This document shows, piece by piece, positions 63,962 through 64,000 of a stretch of DNA of 64,000 nucleotides. The DNA lies in IMG/VR virus record IMGVR_UViG_3300043446_004155, positions 1 to 64,000 of that record; one strand, 5' to 3'. Numbering within the stretch: position 1 is the stretch's first letter; each line of letters opens with the position of its first letter. Made by a program: the position numbers and the translations under genes. Origin of the DNA: a virus. Below the pieces are notes generated by a model. That model worked only from the letters and a program-made list of their open reading frames with translations. It was not told the DNA's origin and searched no databases.

Positions 63962-64000
63962 TCAAAGAGAAATTTCTTCCCAATCTAAAGCTGCATAGAC
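63962..64000 (-). CDS. C-terminus of a gene cut by window edge
   Basis: The last 12 codons of a minus-strand frame, reading VYAALDWEEISL, then a TGA stop. The end is protein-like and lies 27 bases before the Dps-like start, so it is likely the preceding gene of the same operon. Too little is present to name it. Confidence 0.45.
   Translation of the reverse strand, partial: VYAALDWEEISL

Noticed and set aside
1-64000. A bacterial chromosome segment or plain prophage in host DNA
   Set aside because: No host housekeeping genes, rRNA or long host-like operons flank the phage genes at either end of the window.

Overview
The window reads as part of the genome of a tailed double-stranded DNA phage that infects a cyanobacterium. 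Large terminase, portal, a scaffold candidate, major capsid, fibres and lysins are all present. There is no rRNA, ribosomal or other housekeeping operon. The cyanobacterial host is inferred from an NblA-like phycobilisome-degradation protein, from speD (a common cyanophage auxiliary gene) and from many short basic proteins of a type I associate with cyanophages. I see no tail sheath, baseplate or long tape-measure gene. The portal is large (749 residues) and many Ala/Gly-rich virion-type proteins surround the head genes, so a podovirus-like particle is my best inference. No DNA or RNA polymerase lies in the window, so the genome extends beyond both ends, and genes are cut at both edges.

Layout. 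Bases 1-3230 hold a minus-strand run of very small early-type genes. Most starts there are preceded by a repeated TCAACTCA-like leader instead of a Shine-Dalgarno site, and the intergenic spaces carry perfect hairpins. Bases 3230-3675 are noncoding and structured; they contain a 16-bp palindrome and a two-way terminator whose loop holds a Fur-box-like sequence. Bases 4010-28400 form the plus-strand virion module: internal or ejection-type proteins, small and large terminase, portal, scaffold candidate, major capsid split by a group I intron, a capsid-accessory candidate, connector candidates, and cell-wall enzymes. Bases 28400-35250 hold accessory genes: integrase-like and excisionase-like proteins around a promoter and operator, HNH nuclease, GH24 lysozyme, NblA-like protein, DUF3310-type protein, dCTP deaminase and a Dam-like methylase. 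Bases 35300-45000 encode tail fibres, a fibre-assembly protein, a bimodular lysin and lysis-linked small proteins. Bases 45030-54070 are mostly minus strand: homing nucleases, a cupin, a GT4 glycosyltransferase, SpeD, a primase-helicase and a PD-(D/E)XK exonuclease. Bases 54100-57460 hold a nucleotide-sugar cassette (GDP-mannose dehydratase, ColD-like PLP enzyme, CMT1-like glycosyltransferase). Bases 57500-64000 hold small basic proteins, a YkgJ-type Cys cluster protein, tRNA-Pro(UGG), an HNH gene, a 760-residue virion-type protein and a Dps-like ferritin.

How it fits together. The terminase, portal, scaffold and capsid genes build and fill the head. Four cell-wall enzymes support entry and lysis. 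The primase-helicase, exonuclease, dCTP deaminase and SSB-tail proteins point to phage-run replication. NblA-like, SpeD and Dps-like proteins look like host-metabolism genes. The cupin, GMD, ColD-like enzyme and two glycosyltransferases suggest a deoxy- or dideoxy-sugar glycan pathway. The most notable features are the intron-split capsid gene with an antisense HNH gene, the 500-base portal/scaffold dual-coding overlap, the His-for-Lys ColD-like enzyme, the Dps-like protein with intact metal ligands, and the early-gene leader motif.
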